Source: Bacillota bacterium
Lineage (GTDB): Bacteria > Bacillota > Clostridia > Lachnospirales > Lachnospiraceae
Length of the DNA stretch: 19,870 bases
Direction of reading: 5' to 3'
NCBI GenBank assembly: GCA_023436765.1
Contig: JAEZHX010000189.1
Location: 1-19,870 of the forward strand
Position 1 is the first letter of the stretch. Each line of letters opens with the position of its first letter. The notes beneath the pieces were generated by a model, which was given only the letters and a program-made list of their open reading frames with translations, did no database searches and was not told the origin of the DNA. Shown piece after piece: positions 1 through 8,592 of the stretch. The position numbers and the translations under genes are program-made.

Positions 1-1202
1 CCGCTTTGTAAGTCACTGCTGCTAATTACCCTTCCGTCCCGATTCAATTCAAGAACCTTCATCATCAAATCACCGCCGGGCAGGTTAACCATATATTCCT
101 TCGTGCCCAATCTGCAAAAGGAGTCAAAGCTTATCTTATCGGGGTCAATGATATATTCGCCCGTCTCATATAGATACGAACCGATTTTCCAGTGCTCCGC
201 ATCGGACAAGTCAATGCTGTCCATCTCCTTAGTGCTTGTTTCTGTCATATATTGATTACTTGCGAGATCAATTCTCAGACCATTCTCAAACAGAGAAAAT
301 AAATCCGCACCCCATTTCAGGCTCTTGATACTAAGCCCAATATACTTGGTTTTAGGCTGCTTTTTAAAGGAATCTCCATTGGTCAGCGGACCATTGAATT
401 TCACCCAATTTCCCTTTGCATCAAACTCTGTAATTGACAATGATATTCTGGAATCATTTACATTAAAAATATAAGTCTTTGCATCCACCTGATATAAATT
501 CCTGGTGCACAGGCTTCCTTCCAGGTTCTCGTATGCTCCGCCCCAGCTTTTAAACCATCCGCTTCTGAAATTATAATAGTTACTCAGTGACTCAATATGT
601 ATCTCCGAGGTAAGAAGCTCCTTACTATGATTATACTTAGCCAAATCCTCCAGCTTCGTTATGGAAAACCTTAGCCCGTTCTTTAAATCGGCCAGCATAT
701 CCTGATCGCTATGATTCAGCTGCTGGCGGCTTTTATATTTGTATATCGTTATTGTGATATATTTTACCGAAGGGTCAAGATGTAAAATGTCTCCATTGCA
801 TAAATCCGTATATCCCAGATATTTCTCTTTTTTATTGAATTTATTTACTATCATGCGGTAAGAAGTGTTATTGATCGATACTCTAAAGCTATCACTTTCC
901 ACCGGGAATGAGCCGCTTAAGCTCAGATAATCATCGCTATCGGTCAATGTTCTGCTTGATTTATCAAATTTCCCCGAGATCCAGGTATCCTCATTATCTA
1001 AAGTACTTATCATCGCGTAGGTATTTTCTGTACTCCTTATAGTCGGGATTTCTTTTATTACGGATACTCCTTGTGTAAGCAGTCCTCCCGCAGATGCTTG
1101 CTTTTCCTCTGTCCGTACCAGTATAATGTTCCATATGATACACATTACCAATAGGGTTGCTTTACAGAGGATACCCAAATCAGCCATTACTTTTTTTCTC
1201 AT
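1..1202 (-). CDS. Partial membrane-anchored or secreted repeat protein (5' part; runs off window)
   Basis: The frame is open from an ATG at 1202 to the window edge, giving 400 residues with no stop, so the C-terminal part is missing. AGGAG lies 7 bases upstream of the ATG. Residues about 13-29 are hydrophobic after a basic MRKK start, which suggests a signal anchor or signal peptide. The rest looks extracellular and beta-rich. It contains at least two and a half copies of a diverged ~120-residue unit (about 66-183, 203-313 and 329 onward). The shared pattern is W-x-x-G near the start, then I/L-S, then Y-x-V/I-N, then I-x-E/K-F/L-D/N-x-K/D-G, then L-x-N-G-D, then T/V-K-Y-I and finally N-G-L-R. 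I do not recognise the family. The context (directly after an exopolysaccharide operon, but with its own promoter) suggests a cell-surface or carbohydrate-binding role, possibly with a catalytic domain beyond the window. Function is inference; the gene itself is secure. Confidence 0.85.
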   Translation of the reverse strand, partial: MRKKVMADLGILCKATLLVMCIIWNIILVRTEEKQASAGGLLTQGVSVIKEIPTIRSTENTYAMISTLDNEDTWISGKFDKSSRTLTDSDDYLSLSGSFPVESDSFRVSINNTSYRMIVNKFNKKEKYLGYTDLCNGDILHLDPSVKYITITIYKYKSRQQLNHSDQDMLADLKNGLRFSITKLEDLAKYNHSKELLTSEIHIESLSNYYNFRSGWFKSWGGAYENLEGSLCTRNLYQVDAKTYIFNVNDSRISLSITEFDAKGNWVKFNGPLTNGDSFKKQPKTKYIGLSIKSLKWGADLFSLFENGLRIDLASNQYMTETSTKEMDSIDLSDAEHWKIGSYLYETGEYIIDPDKISFDSFCRLGTKEYMVNLPGGDLMMKVLELNRDGRVISSSDLQS

Positions 1203-1275
1203 GCTCAATCTCCTGAGGGTCACCTGAATATTAACGGATGAAATCCTGTCCATTGCAGATGTTAATTATTTCCAT

Positions 1276-1304
1276 ATTTTATCATATTAAGTATATATAT
1301 TCAA
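1276..1304 (-). promoter_or_regulatory. Candidate sigma-A promoter for the repeat protein gene
   Basis: On the minus strand TTGAAT (1304-1299) and TAAAAT (1281-1276) are separated by 17 bases, a good match to a -35/-10 pair in an AT-rich stretch. The start codon at 1202 would then follow a leader of about 65-70 bases. It lies downstream of the operon terminator, so the gene at 1-1202 is probably transcribed on its own. Confidence 0.5.
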
Positions 1305-1335
1305 GCCAAAAATATCACCCGATGCGAAAGGACAA

Positions 1336-1383
1336 TCAAAAACTCAGCCCACCAGCTGTATCAATCGCCGATGGGCAGAGTTT
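1336..1383 (-). terminator. Rho-independent terminator of the exopolysaccharide operon
   Basis: The arms at 1340-1351 and 1372-1383 form a 12-base inverted repeat with a single mismatch, around a 20-base loop. On the minus strand the hairpin is followed by a run of T (complement of about 1336-1342). It starts about 10 bases after the stop of the last operon gene at 1393, where the main transcript would be expected to end. Confidence 0.75.
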
Positions 1384-1392
1384 ATTCTGATT

Positions 1393-2580
1393 CTATTGGT
1401 CCAAGCAAACCGCGCGTAGTGTAATTCCCAGGGTAAAAGGGATGGGCTTATAATCGTAGGAATAATTACCGATCGCGATACAATCTCCTTCCGTATTCAT
1501 GACTCGTCCGTCCGGATGTGTATTGTACATTAAACACATTTCCGCACGTTCTATACATTCTTCATAAGCAGTGAGCTCTATGACACCAAGATTACACGCA
1601 CGCTTGATGAAATATAAAAACATTGCAGTAGCCGATGTATCCGTCTGGCTGGACACAACATTAATTGTGCTCCCCCAGCCGCCATCCTCCTTTTGATACT
1701 TCTTCAAGGTTTCTGCCAACTTCACAATGCTTTCCCTGAGCTCCGCCTTCTGGTTATCCTCCAACTCACTGTATGTATCAATTACACCCAGCGCATACCA
1801 TCCGGTACCGCGACCCCAGCCGTATTTTCCAAGGGGAGTCTCTGTCTGAAGGTCATATGCATGAAAGGGAAGGTAATCATAATCCTCATCAAAAGCCACA
1901 TCCTCATACTCTAAAATCTGAGCCAGTGCTAATTCCTTATAGGAGTCATTATTTTCTTCCTCTCCCACTACCGCTAAGAACGGGCATACCAAACCAACGG
2001 TATCGACAAAACGAAAGGTAGGATAACTCTCCCGATACATGATTGTTCCTTTCTCTGCGTCCATGCAGGAATTGATATCCTCCAAAATATTGCTGTTGAT
2101 CAGGTCTGCCGACTTATATTTCTCATCAGGCATAAAGCTTAATGCGTACGCGAGCATTGCACTGTCAATCTCTTCCCCTGTCATATCCTGCAAATCTCTT
2201 CTTTTATTGACAATTTTCTCGAATTCCTCTTCGGTAGTACATTCATACAGGCCCAACAGCAATCCTGCAGTCTGCCAGGCATAGAGCGGAGCATTTTTAT
2301 CAATTTTAAACTGTGTGATCAGGCGGGGAAACCCCAAATTGCCCTGCATCCTTGGCATATCATAATACTCATCAATCGCCTTCTCTTTCATAGTGTTGAT
2401 CCATTCCGTTCTTGATTTAAACTGACCAAGCTTCTGAGAAGTTAATCTGCTGTCTACCTTCAACAGCACATCATATCCGATAAAGATGAAAGCCATTAGG
2501 CTCACAAGTACGTAGCCTATGATAAAAGCTCTTTTCATAAATATTAATACACCCTTTTTACTTATTTTTAGCCTCTTCAT
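1393..2580 (-). CDS. Membrane-anchored GH88/GH105-like glycoside hydrolase
   Basis: This is a 395-residue protein with one N-terminal membrane segment (about 15-40); the rest would face outside. The body resembles the (alpha/alpha)6-barrel unsaturated glucuronyl/rhamnogalacturonyl hydrolases. FVDTVGLVCPFLA (191-203) has the position and shape of the segment with the catalytic Asp (here D193). WGRGTGWYALG (255-265) matches the W-x-R-G-x-G-W signature. DGGWGS and DTSATAM follow at about 299-320, as in the family. Known members remove unsaturated uronic acids from lyase-cut oligosaccharides by hydrating the double bond. The substrate here is unknown; tailoring or trimming the polymer made by this operon is inference. 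A longer frame begins at a GTG at 2613 overlapping the flippase stop, but it has no Shine-Dalgarno, while AGGAGG sits 6 bases before the ATG at 2580. Last gene before the terminator. Confidence 0.8.
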   Translation of the reverse strand: MKRLKISKKGVLIFMKRAFIIGYVLVSLMAFIFIGYDVLLKVDSRLTSQKLGQFKSRTEWINTMKEKAIDEYYDMPRMQGNLGFPRLITQFKIDKNAPLYAWQTAGLLLGLYECTTEEEFEKIVNKRRDLQDMTGEEIDSAMLAYALSFMPDEKYKSADLINSNILEDINSCMDAEKGTIMYRESYPTFRFVDTVGLVCPFLAVVGEEENNDSYKELALAQILEYEDVAFDEDYDYLPFHAYDLQTETPLGKYGWGRGTGWYALGVIDTYSELEDNQKAELRESIVKLAETLKKYQKEDGGWGSTINVVSSQTDTSATAMFLYFIKRACNLGVIELTAYEECIERAEMCLMYNTHPDGRVMNTEGDCIAIGNYSYDYKPIPFTLGITLRAVCLDQ

Positions 2581-2586
2581 ACAGGG

Positions 2587-2592
2587 CCTCCT
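2587..2592 (-). promoter_or_regulatory. Shine-Dalgarno site that fixes the start of the GH88/105-like gene
   Basis: A perfect AGGAGG on the minus strand lies 6 bases before the ATG at 2580-2578. The upstream in-frame GTG at 2613 has no comparable site, so the shorter protein is preferred. Confidence 0.75.
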
Positions 2593-2609
2593 CTCATTAG
2601 GGTTACTTT

Positions 2610-4175
2610 TCACTTATCGACTACTGCTGATGTATTCCTGATTTGCATTTTTGCGGATACCCTTGCGATCAGCCTTTTCATCTCCGAGAATTCTTCCAGG
2701 CGATAATATATGATCAGAAATAATACATTTGACACCGTGAAGCATACAGCCCCTTGCACAACAAACCACAGTAATCCATTCTTCGGAAGACGGTCACTGA
2801 CCCAGTAGGTTATGACACAGACAAAAGCTGTCACTAAGGTGTACCTTAGCAGTCCCTTGATATACTCCCATTGGTTTCTCTTAAAAAGCACTGTAAAGAG
2901 ATTGTGCAGGAGCCAGGGCATCCCCACAAGCAGCATGCTGCAAAAGCTTGAGAACAGTACCCCATAGATCCCCCAGAACTGTATCAAAATCATACTTAAG
3001 ATCAGATTTGTCAAAGCAGTTATCAGTGGTCGATACCTGTCCTCATGCCAAATTCCGGCCGCATCCTTATAGGTAATCAATAGATGATTTACTTCATAGA
3101 GAAAAAAATATACGCAAAAGCAAATTACTGCAGAAAATCCAAGCATCAGTTCTTCCCCAACCCATAGCTTCATAAACGGTTGAAATAAGCATAGGAAGCT
3201 GCAGGTACAAAATCCCGCAATCCAGGCGATCAGGAAGGTAAACTTTTTCAAATCACGAAAATTCTTTTCTTCTGTTTCTGTTATAATGCTGTTTCCTATT
3301 CCTGCAGTACAGGAAGAAAAAATCACAGTTACAAACCCGATTGCAGAGGATATCAGATAAAAATAGTTCTGATAGATTGCCAGCGCCGTTAAACCCAAGA
3401 ACGCAGATATAATTAACGTAGCCGAAGAATTGACAATTACCGTTCCCAACTTCGAGGTGAATAAATCCCGGATCCGGTGATTTATCTCTTTGACCTGATC
3501 CTTCGGCAGCCTGCCCTTAGCTCTATAGTCAGGGAACATCTTATCTGCTACAAAGGAAGTAAAAATATTGTTCACTGCCTGCAGCACCAGGGAGGTCATA
3601 AGAAAATAATAGTAATTCCGAAAGAGGAATAATAATAGGAACTGAAGTATATAGGTTGCGGTATTCGTGACTAAGGTTATCTTGCTGATTACATCCGATC
3701 GCTGATATGCCTGCAGCAATGAATTCTTATATGCAAAAAGCCAATAAGATAATACCGTAGCTGCCAGATTCAACAGATAAAGAATGTAGACATTCATATC
3801 CGCAGGAATTCCACTCTTGATCAGCCTCGGGACAAAGGGACACAACAACAAACCGGCGATAAGGATCAGCCCGCCGATGAACCGATAATACACCTTATAC
3901 AGATGCATCAGCGCACATATCCTCTGATCATCATCCTCTGTGATTGGCTTATACATACTAAATACCATAGCCGTTCCGACACCTAATTCTGCCAGGTTAA
4001 GAACCTGCAGTATCGAAGCAAATAAGCCATTCAGCCCAAGATACTCTATTCCAAGTAAATATATCATCGCTGTTCTCATAAAAAAGGGGATTACGATCTG
4101 ATACATCTTCAGGACTGTGCCAAAGATAATATTTCTTGTGGCATTCTTAGCTCTTTCCATCTTCAAATGCTTCAC
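2610..4175 (-). CDS. Wzx-like lipid-linked oligosaccharide flippase (MOP superfamily)
   Basis: This is a 521-residue, strongly hydrophobic protein with about 12-14 predicted membrane helices, the usual size for Wzx/RfbX-type flippases. The N-terminus (RAKNATRNIIFG, then PFFMRTAMIYLLG, YLGLNGLF and NLAELGVGTAM) is the typical opening of Gram-positive polysaccharide exporters. Such proteins move undecaprenyl-pyrophosphate-linked repeat units from the cytoplasmic to the outer leaflet for polymerisation, which fits the Wzy-like gene in the same operon. The start is either a GTG at 4175, inside the end of the pyruvyl transferase gene (29-base overlap), or an ATG at 4160. The GTG is kept because a GGAG lies 10 bases upstream, but the call is not firm. 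The stop is followed 29 bases later by the start of the hydrolase gene. The sugar unit carried cannot be read from the sequence. Confidence 0.9.
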   Translation of the reverse strand: MKHLKMERAKNATRNIIFGTVLKMYQIVIPFFMRTAMIYLLGIEYLGLNGLFASILQVLNLAELGVGTAMVFSMYKPITEDDDQRICALMHLYKVYYRFIGGLILIAGLLLCPFVPRLIKSGIPADMNVYILYLLNLAATVLSYWLFAYKNSLLQAYQRSDVISKITLVTNTATYILQFLLLFLFRNYYYFLMTSLVLQAVNNIFTSFVADKMFPDYRAKGRLPKDQVKEINHRIRDLFTSKLGTVIVNSSATLIISAFLGLTALAIYQNYFYLISSAIGFVTVIFSSCTAGIGNSIITETEEKNFRDLKKFTFLIAWIAGFCTCSFLCLFQPFMKLWVGEELMLGFSAVICFCVYFFLYEVNHLLITYKDAAGIWHEDRYRPLITALTNLILSMILIQFWGIYGVLFSSFCSMLLVGMPWLLHNLFTVLFKRNQWEYIKGLLRYTLVTAFVCVITYWVSDRLPKNGLLWFVVQGAVCFTVSNVLFLIIYYRLEEFSEMKRLIARVSAKMQIRNTSAVVDK

Positions 4176-5259
4176 CCTCTTCCATCTCCAATGCTTTCCT
4201 TAAAAAATCCAAGGCTTCCTTTCTTTTTGCAGAGAGGATCTCCTCCACACCAGAAAAATCGCATTCCTGATCAATCCTCTTAAGGTCTGCCGGTGTCCTA
4301 ACCATTCTATCCTGCAGCCGGAAGGTAGATAGCAACGTATCCAGTCTGGAGGTCATCAGACCGGCACCTTTCTCAAAGGGTCGTTCGAATACCACAAAGG
4401 GTTTTGAGAACAAAATGGAAAATACTGTTCCATGAAAGGAATCTACATAGGTCCGTTCACTGTTCGCAATATAGGTAACAAACTCCAGCGGCCCCATTCC
4501 CCGCTTTGCGAACCCGTTCTCGTCCAGCAGATCAACAATCTCCAGACCCTCTTCTAATGCGCTGGCCTTCATATGTTTCTCGTATTCCTCTGATTTCGTC
4601 CCAAGAATATATTTCACGATATATCTGTTTGGAACCAAGCTCCTGCAGGAACGAATCAACTTTCCCCATTCCTTTTCTGTAATAAGCATCGTAGGATCCA
4701 GTACAACCGGTACCTTCCGTCCTGTCAAGGCACGAATAATATCAGCCGCTTTGTCCTCCCGCACGGAGATGCTTGGTATACCGTTCAGATAGTGTCTATA
4801 CCGTTCCAGATATTCCTCCGGTAATCGGTCTAACCCAATGCTTGCGGCGTAAGCGATTCTCTTATCCTGATCAAAGGCTGTCAGAAACTCGCGTTCCGAA
4901 TTGATCCAGAATATTGGATTCCATATCTGATCGCTTCCCGCGATAAAGTAATCGTACCTGTCATTCAGGAACTGATCGCTCGGCTTTCGTATCGCCCCGT
5001 GGATATAGCTTTTGTTAAAATATTCCCAGATCCACCTGTTCCGAAAATAAGGCAGGAACAAGATCAATACCAGCTTTATCCTCTCTTTTGCCATGTCCTT
5101 AAAACCGGACTGATAGGGGACGGTAAACACCTCGAGACCCAGCTTCTTCAGAACCTCCTGCAGGGCATAATTCTGAAGTCTGTTTCCATAATTTTTACTG
5201 ATGATCGTAACGATTGCTGCTCTTTTTTTTCTCGGCCTGTGCCCTAGTACACGTTTCAT
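4147..5259 (-). CDS. Polysaccharide pyruvyl transferase family protein
   Basis: This 370-residue cytoplasmic protein resembles the CsaB/WcaK-type pyruvyl transferase family (PF04230). The family opening, an A-I-V-T-I beta strand followed by NYGNRLQNYALQEVLKKLG, is at about 15-40. DYFIAGSDQIWNP follows at about 103-115. Then come IAYAASIG, SVREDKAAD and VPVVLDPTML in the expected order, and DSFHGTVFSILFSKPFVVF near 270-295 is the conserved late motif. Family members transfer pyruvate from phosphoenolpyruvate onto a sugar as a ketal, which adds negative charge to the polymer. The acceptor sugar is unknown. The ATG at 5259 is preceded by a GGGGGA-type site with rather long spacing (about 10 bases). 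The 3' end overlaps the flippase gene by 29 bases, suggesting translational coupling. Confidence 0.88.
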   Translation of the reverse strand: MKRVLGHRPRKKRAAIVTIISKNYGNRLQNYALQEVLKKLGLEVFTVPYQSGFKDMAKERIKLVLILFLPYFRNRWIWEYFNKSYIHGAIRKPSDQFLNDRYDYFIAGSDQIWNPIFWINSEREFLTAFDQDKRIAYAASIGLDRLPEEYLERYRHYLNGIPSISVREDKAADIIRALTGRKVPVVLDPTMLITEKEWGKLIRSCRSLVPNRYIVKYILGTKSEEYEKHMKASALEEGLEIVDLLDENGFAKRGMGPLEFVTYIANSERTYVDSFHGTVFSILFSKPFVVFERPFEKGAGLMTSRLDTLLSTFRLQDRMVRTPADLKRIDQECDFSGVEEILSAKRKEALDFLRKALEMEEGEAFEDGKS

Positions 5260-5315
5260 TTCTTAAGTAATCCCCCTCAGATTTCCTTAATGCTATTCTT
5301 TCCGGCGATAGCTCT

Positions 5316-6479
5316 CTAGTACTTATTAAAATTCATCTGCATGCCCTTATATATTTCATTGATCGTACAGACCTCTTCGCTTTTAATATTCAAAAGCATT
5401 TTTCTCTTTTCTCTACCGTCTTTACTGAATAGTCCGTGCACTGCTCTGATTCCCCACGCTACCGATAGTAAGCCAGGGTATTTTTTAAGCCAGGGATAGT
5501 CTCTCTGCATGTAGGTTCTCGGCGGGAAGTAATACCACCACTTAGCATAGGACTGATGCTTTATGGTTTTATTTTCATTCAGCAACGCAAACTGGCCCCA
5601 CATCCCATATTCCCCTTTTCCGTAGATTCCACAATCTACCATGTAATGAAAAAGCATTGTCGAGTACAGATCCGTCCTTTCTCCTCCCAGCCATACACGG
5701 GCTAAGGTGTGAATCCGATTTTCGAACGCTGTCAGTCCGCATTTCTTAAGCTCCGATTCAATGACAGCCGTATCCCAGCTACCTTCATATAGCTTCCGGT
5801 AGATATAAACATCAACTATATTACGAATGCCGCAGCCGGTTTCATAAAAATGCTTTGCCATATGTGCGATCAGATATACATAGAAGTCCTCTGTTTCAAA
5901 TTGCAATGCATATTTTTTACCTTCTTTTACTTTCAGTTCTTTGTTATTTTTAAAATATTCATACTGAATCCGATCCACATCCTCATCGTATAACGAATGA
6001 TGCAGTTCGATTACCAACCAGGGGGACTTTCTATAGATATCGTGATGCTTGATAGACGCAATCAAAGTAAAGCCCATTTCCTCCACTACTTTTTTTGCAC
6101 GGTTCAAATTTACATCATATATCATGACATCAATATCACTCATCTCCCTCAGCTCGGGAGAAGGATATAGACCCTTAAGGACCGCTCCTTTCAAAGTCAG
6201 ATTATAGATACCCTCCCGCTCAAAGTTCTCCTCGAGCTCCTTGAGGCAGCATGCCTGCGCCAGACTCATCATAGCGCTTGGTATAATATACTGTTTTATG
6301 TCCGACTTCTTTTCCTCCTCCAGATCTGTCTTCAGTAAAGCGCCTAAGATCATAAACTGCATATGATTCCTATGTGCGATTGTCAGAAGATCATCAACAG
6401 AGATCCCCTCCGGAATGTTATCGGGCCTTCTATGCTCAAACTGGGCATGAATCAACTCACTCAAATACTGCATCATCAT
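5316..6479 (-). CDS. Nucleotidyltransferase-fold family protein (PF14907-type)
   Basis: This 387-residue protein is without clear membrane segments. The core motif LKGAVLKGLYP, then LREMSDIDVMI (about 96-120), matches the 'uncharacterised nucleotidyltransferase' family: an LKG helix, then a D-I-D metal-binding pair, as in the polymerase-beta fold. IELHHSLY and HMAKHFYETG-x-GIRNIVDVYIYRK follow, also typical. The reaction is not established; members appear in polysaccharide and peptide-modification loci, often near PqqD-like genes, and one of those lies at 19335-19607 here. The start is one of four consecutive codons (TTG 6482, ATG 6479, 6476, 6473). GGGAGG lies 11 bases before the TTG and 14 before the first ATG, so 6479 is a compromise. 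It overlaps the end of the CotH-family gene by 23 bases. Confidence 0.8.
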   Translation of the reverse strand: MMMQYLSELIHAQFEHRRPDNIPEGISVDDLLTIAHRNHMQFMILGALLKTDLEEEKKSDIKQYIIPSAMMSLAQACCLKELEENFEREGIYNLTLKGAVLKGLYPSPELREMSDIDVMIYDVNLNRAKKVVEEMGFTLIASIKHHDIYRKSPWLVIELHHSLYDEDVDRIQYEYFKNNKELKVKEGKKYALQFETEDFYVYLIAHMAKHFYETGCGIRNIVDVYIYRKLYEGSWDTAVIESELKKCGLTAFENRIHTLARVWLGGERTDLYSTMLFHYMVDCGIYGKGEYGMWGQFALLNENKTIKHQSYAKWWYYFPPRTYMQRDYPWLKKYPGLLSVAWGIRAVHGLFSKDGREKRKMLLNIKSEEVCTINEIYKGMQMNFNKY

Positions 6480-8592
6480 CAAAATTACTGATACCTCCCT
6501 GACTTATTACCTCCTTTGTATACCTTAAGATATATTCTTTTCTTTCCGCAAAAAAGCTCTCAATTTTATCAAGCTCTTTCGTATAGAAGGTATCTTCAAG
6601 GTTCCCTGTAAATCTCTTATAGCTCATTACTACCATCTTCTTCATCTGCAATGAAAGCTCTGAAATTGCAGAATTTGCTCGTTCCTCCGTAAAGTAATGG
6701 TCAGCCATTTCCGTCATTATCAGTAAAAGGTCATTCTTAAACTCGTCGTTTCTGATCAGATATTTAAAAAAGTCATCCTCGGCCAAGCCTGCTTGCAGAT
6801 AGGTATTCACGGTGCTGGTAGCAACCTTGCCCGCCTCTTTATTCTTCATCGTATTATCCAATCTGGGCATCAAGAATCGCCACCTGCCATCCTCATAAAC
6901 CGTTCCCTGCTCCTTAATTGTTCTCCACATCACGAGTTTATCGAAACCATACTCCGCATTAGCCAGATACATATTCGCACAAAAATATTCCAAGTAGTTC
7001 TGTACATCCATATGTTCCTTGACCCATGCATAATTTTTATCTAGCTTCAAATCATTTCCCGCAATATATTCATACAGCTCATTAAGCGTTGTCTGATATC
7101 CTGACCTGTTGGTGATTCTGCCGTCAGTAGCAAGCAGTACCTCAGCTTCATCAACCCCATAATGTTTTTTTATATACCTCTCATCATACTCGGCTCTAAG
7201 CATATAACCTCCCCAATACTCTCCATTAATGAACACAATACACGGCATGATTTCCGGCGTACCTACGGAGGTCCCGGTCAGTAAGCTTCCGGCTAAATAC
7301 TCCCTTATTTTATAATTATTATCCTTCCTGTTCGTCTGTACCACCAAGCGCTTGCTTATCTCATTATAGTAATCCGCTAAGCTTGAACCGGCAAAAGCAC
7401 CCCCCTCAGCGGTTAATAATAAGCTCTTCTGCGGAAATGTTATACTGATATCCTTTATCATACTGATTGACATATTACCTTCATAGGTTTTATCCTTTTT
7501 TGGCTCAAAGTACTCAACATGCACCTCTTTCTTCCAGTCATTTAGATAATTAGCAGAATTACTGCCATCTTCACCTCTTGCCAGCGCATCTTCATAACTT
7601 CGGCCCGTCACATAGATGCCGTCAAAATAGTCAAAAAGATTTTCCGGTGCCGTTACTATAGACAGGACCGGAAGATTCTTAATATCACTCGCATTTCTTA
7701 ATCCAATGAAATATGACTGGGTTTTCGTCTCACTGCTGTTTCCGGCAGAGTCCACAGCAATAGCTCTGACGGTCATACCCATACTGATACTTGCGGGTTG
7801 ATAGGAATTTAAGTAGTCAATCCCTGCAGCGGTAGCATAATGCATATTAGATCCACTTTTATTTTCAATCTTGATGGGTTCCTGATAGAGCTCTGAATCC
7901 AGCGTAGGCTCTGAGCCGTCCAGTGTATAATAAATCGTCCTTCCTTCCGCCGCTGTAAGTTCCAGCAGAAAGCTTTCATCATAAAATCCACCCGGAACCG
8001 AAAATGCGAGCACCTCCTTTTGGAGGATCTCGCTTTCACTGTTGCTCTTGTTCTTTGATGCCGTCAAATAGTAATAGCTGATGTCCCCCTCCGTTTTGCA
8101 GCCATAGCTTTCCTCATATCCCAGTTCCGGAAGAAGGATACTTTTCAGGTTTTCTCCCTTCTCATTGTATATCCCGATCAACTCATTGTCAGCTGTGCCC
8201 AAATTCCCCAATCCCTCTACACATAACAATTCACCGGCTTCTATCCCTTCCCCTTCCGGAAAGGTATATTTCTTTATACTGTCGACAGTCAGATAGTAGT
8301 TTGAAAGCTCCAGCTTCTCATTGGAATCCCTGTTATAGAGTTCAATCCACCCGGCCTGATTTACCTCATTGATTACCAACAAATCCGAAATGTTCATTGT
8401 TGAATCGTCAATCATACCTTCCTGGTTCATCATCCTTTTCTCCGCAAGCTTGTTTTGTTCGGCTCTGGATTTATCATTAGAATATTTTACTACTATAATT
8501 AAGGCCACTAACGTTATGAGACAAGCGATTACCACAATAAAATCCATGAATGTAAACTTTTTGTATATTTTCTGCTCAGGTTTCCTTCCCAT
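6457..8592 (-). CDS. CotH-family protein with lamin-tail and chitobiase-like beta-sandwich domains
   Basis: This 711-residue protein has one N-terminal membrane segment (about 16-38), so most of it should be outside. Domains in order: a lamin-tail-like domain (about 70-160; LLVINEVNQAGWIELYN, then LSNYYLT); a chitobiase/FN3-like domain (about 199-290; VPGGFYDESF, then IYYTLDGSEPT); and a CotH-type region (about 305-610; LPVLSIVTAPENLFDYFDGIYV, EVHVEYFEP, CIVFINGEYWGGYMLRAEYDERYI). CotH proteins have an atypical kinase fold and some phosphorylate secreted proteins. Two usual acidic positions look altered: NAEYG (545-549) where relatives I recall have N-T-D-W, and MPRLDNT (575-581) where a D-x-D pair is usual. 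Activity is therefore doubtful. The start is the ATG at 8592, 8 bases after GGAG; an upstream in-frame GTG at 8598 is too close to that site. It overlaps the VanZ-like gene by 17 bases. Confidence 0.85.
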   Translation of the reverse strand: MGRKPEQKIYKKFTFMDFIVVIACLITLVALIIVVKYSNDKSRAEQNKLAEKRMMNQEGMIDDSTMNISDLLVINEVNQAGWIELYNRDSNEKLELSNYYLTVDSIKKYTFPEGEGIEAGELLCVEGLGNLGTADNELIGIYNEKGENLKSILLPELGYEESYGCKTEGDISYYYLTASKNKSNSESEILQKEVLAFSVPGGFYDESFLLELTAAEGRTIYYTLDGSEPTLDSELYQEPIKIENKSGSNMHYATAAGIDYLNSYQPASISMGMTVRAIAVDSAGNSSETKTQSYFIGLRNASDIKNLPVLSIVTAPENLFDYFDGIYVTGRSYEDALARGEDGSNSANYLNDWKKEVHVEYFEPKKDKTYEGNMSISMIKDISITFPQKSLLLTAEGGAFAGSSLADYYNEISKRLVVQTNRKDNNYKIREYLAGSLLTGTSVGTPEIMPCIVFINGEYWGGYMLRAEYDERYIKKHYGVDEAEVLLATDGRITNRSGYQTTLNELYEYIAGNDLKLDKNYAWVKEHMDVQNYLEYFCANMYLANAEYGFDKLVMWRTIKEQGTVYEDGRWRFLMPRLDNTMKNKEAGKVATSTVNTYLQAGLAEDDFFKYLIRNDEFKNDLLLIMTEMADHYFTEERANSAISELSLQMKKMVVMSYKRFTGNLEDTFYTKELDKIESFFAERKEYILRYTKEVISQGGISNFDDDAVFE

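Noticed and set aside
1693..2284. Three overlapping plus-strand open frames of about 73-82 codons
   Set aside because: They are antisense to the GH88/105-like gene, and their translations show no domain or family pattern.
5260..5315. GCTAT/ATAGC inverted repeat in the gap between the nucleotidyltransferase and pyruvyl transferase genes
   Set aside because: It is only five base pairs with a long loop and no T-run, too weak to call a terminator or switch.
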